Positions 12,401 to 15,400 of a DNA stretch of 18,229 nucleotides are shown one piece after another. The translations under genes were made by a program, and so were the position numbers. Where the stretch lies: assembly GCA_026770585.1 (NCBI GenBank), contig MU647586.1:38209-56437 (forward strand), given 5' to 3'. Each line of letters opens with the position of its first letter. The stretch's first letter is position 1. Under the pieces are notes generated by a model, which was given only the letters and a program-made list of their open reading frames with translations, was not told the origin of the DNA and made no database searches. The stretch comes from Baffinella frigidus (Eukaryota; Cryptophyceae; Cryptomonadales; Baffinellaceae).

Positions 12401-15400
12401 TAAACCTTACACCTTGAACCTTGAAAGCCTAAGCCCTAAACCTTCAACATTGAGCCCTGACCCTGGAGTGAGTATGGACGTCCCCGCCCCGCCAGAACAC
12501 ACAGTTATAGGCCCTAGCTTCTTCTTCCTCTTTGATATTTCGTACCAGGGGTCGCCGATAATCGGACCCCTCCCCGTACAAACCCGGTTCTCGTATAGTC
12601 CTCAAGCACGAGGAGCCTTCTTATTTCAGTGTCGGGATTTAAGGAGGGTTTATGATTAGTTTGGATAATCGGACTGGTCTTCCCCCCCCCGTACAATTCC
12701 GGGTCTCTAATACACTGCCCGCCAGAATATTTTACCTAAAGTCAACAAAGCTGGTCCTCGGCAGTAAGTTTCCCTTTTTGTTTAGATGGATATGCTCTGG
12801 GAGCAGGCATTTGACTTGAGGCTTTGGTTTTCAGGGGGAGTTGACTTAGGTGAAATGTGCTGGCTCAGAGTGCAACAGTCTTAATCGCCCCCAGGTGCTG
12901 GACAAGACCCGCTTACCCAATGTCCCTACGGAGGGCCTACCGTAGGGTCCTACGGATGATTCACTTGGGGGTTATTCACGAAAATGCTGCTCTACAAATC
13001 CAGGCCTCTGATAGTCTTTGTCGCCCGAAATCGGACTCACCCCTGGTACAAACCCTACACTGTACACCCTACACCCTACACCCTACACCCTGCACCCTAC
13101 ACCTTACACCCTACACCCTACACCCTACACCCCACGCCCTACACCCTACGCCCTACACTCTGGTCTCTGATAGTCTCTGTCTGGCGTTACAGGTGCTGGA
13201 CAAGATCCTGCTGCCCCCATTTGTACCATGGATCGCCCGAAATTGGACCCCCCCCCAGTGTGAGGACCTAGGCCAGCTAGGCTAGGACGAGCCCGCCTCG
13301 GGATGGCATTGGAGCAATGTGGCATTGGAGCCATTGCTCTATAACGGGCTCGTCCTAGCCTATCTGGCCTAGGTCCTCACACCCAGTACAGACCCGGGTC
13401 TCTGATAAACTTTCGCATGGCGCAGGTTTAGGGGTTTAGGGATTAGGGTTTAGGGTTGAGATTTGGGGCTGCTGCTAACCACCACACTCTTTCTCGCGTT
13501 ACAGGTGCTCGACAAGATTCTGCTGCGGCGCACCAAAGAGGGCAGGTCCTAAACCCCAAACCCTACACCCCAAACCCTACACCCAAGCCCTCTCAACGGA
13601 AGACGTTGAGGCGCCTGTCCACGAACAAACGACGAATGTTGACTCGACCTCACCAAAGTTGACAAGACCCTGCTGCGGCGCACAAAGGAGGGCAGGTCCT
13701 CAACCCTAAACCCTAAACCCCAATTTTACGCCGTGTTATATGTGCGCGAAACTGAAGCCCTTAACCCTGTACCCTAAACCCTAACCCCGAAACCCCAAAC
13801 CCTACACCCTACACCTTAAGCCCTACACCAAGGAGGGCAGGACCGCCCAAACACGTAAACCCTATTTTGTACCTGCACTCAACAGCTTTCAGTTTGATTT
13901 GATTTGTGCTCCCTCTAAATAACCATCCTACACAGTCCGGAATCCCAATTTGACCAGCATGATGTGTCCAGAACCGATTTCATCTCGAAAGATAACTGAA
14001 TCAGTTCCCTAATTAGCGTTTTCATTCAATTAGGAGGCCTAATTTCATTTACTATGCCCTAGCTAGTTTCTCCTATTGAACCTCCTATTGAAAAGGAACT
14101 GATTCAGTTATCTTCCAAGATGAGATTTGTCCGAAACTGATTCTGCTGCGTCGCACCAAGGAGGGCAGGTCAACCTGAACCCTACGCCTGAGTATTTGCG
14201 CTCCCCCAGAAGAATCATCCTACACAAATCAATTCCCACACGTCTTTGACAAGTCCGGAATTCTGATTTGACCAGCATGATTTGACCAAGTAAAAAAAAA
14301 GACCATCACACGACCTCCTTTGACCGGAACCGTTCTTGACCATGAACAGGTCCGAGGACATCGTGCTGCCCCCGAAGATCATCAATTTCCGCAAGGATAC
14401 CTTCGACCCCTTCGAGCCCTCATCTTTGACCAGTCCGGAATCACGATTCGGCCAGCACGATTTGACCAGAACCGTTTTTGACCACGATTTGACCAGAACC
14501 GTTTTTGACGATTTGACCAGAACCGTTTTTGACCATATTTTGACCGGGAGCGTTTGACCAGGTCCGAGGACATCGTGCTCCCCCCGAAGATCATCATTCT
14601 CCGCAAGGACACCTTCGATCCCTTCGAACTCGACTACTACCAGTCCCTCTACTCCCAGAGCCAGGTTGGCCGGCTATTCTCAAGTTGACATCCCAGATTT
14701 CCGGTACGAATCCGTCAACTTTGGCGCGGATAAGAGCCCGGGCGCACCGAATTGGTGAGGACAAATAGACTGAGACAGAGCTAGGCGCAAGGACACCTTC
14801 GACCTCTTCGAGCTCGACTACTACCAGTCGCTTTACTCCCAGAGCCAGGTCTGTCCCGGCCTATTTATTCTCACCAATATGCTCACCCCGGGCGCTTTTC
14901 TGCCCCAAAGTTGACGGATTTGCACCGGGAATCTGAGCTGTCAACTTAACAATAGCCCGGAGGAGATCATCATTCTCCGCAAGGACACCTTTGATACCTT
15001 CGAACTCGACTACTATCAGCCCCTCTACTCCCAGAGCCAGGTCTGAAAACTCATAGGGAATTGGAGCCGTTAGCGTAATTTCTGGTGTAAAAGCTCCAAT
15101 TCCCTATGGGGACCTCAGTTTATTCGGGCTCACCAATTTGGCGGGCCCGGGCCCTTTCCCGCGCCAAAGTTGACGGATTTGCACCGGGAATCTGAGGTGT
15201 CAACTTAACAATAGCCCGGAGAAGATCGTTCTCCGCAAGGACACCTTGAATCCCTCCGAGATCGACTACTATCAGTCCCTCTACTCCCAGAGCCACGTCC
15301 GAAAGCTCAGCCCGAAAAACCTGCATCCTGCACTCTAAACTCCAAACCCTGAACCCCAAACCCCAAAACCCAAAACCCAAAACCCAAAACCCCAAACCCC

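Noticed and set aside
12193-12470. True telomere or chromosome end
   Set aside because: The run is interrupted, variant-rich and flanked on both sides by exons of one gene.
12857-13285. Open frame of 142 codons with [13 protein letters not shown] repeats
   Set aside because: It is a translation of the CCCTACA tract: the 7-bp unit stays open in several frames. It crosses an exon L echo and intron repeats, with no domain.
14459-14535. CRISPR-like direct repeats
   Set aside because: The repeats are contiguous with no unique spacers of regular length, in a eukaryotic intron.
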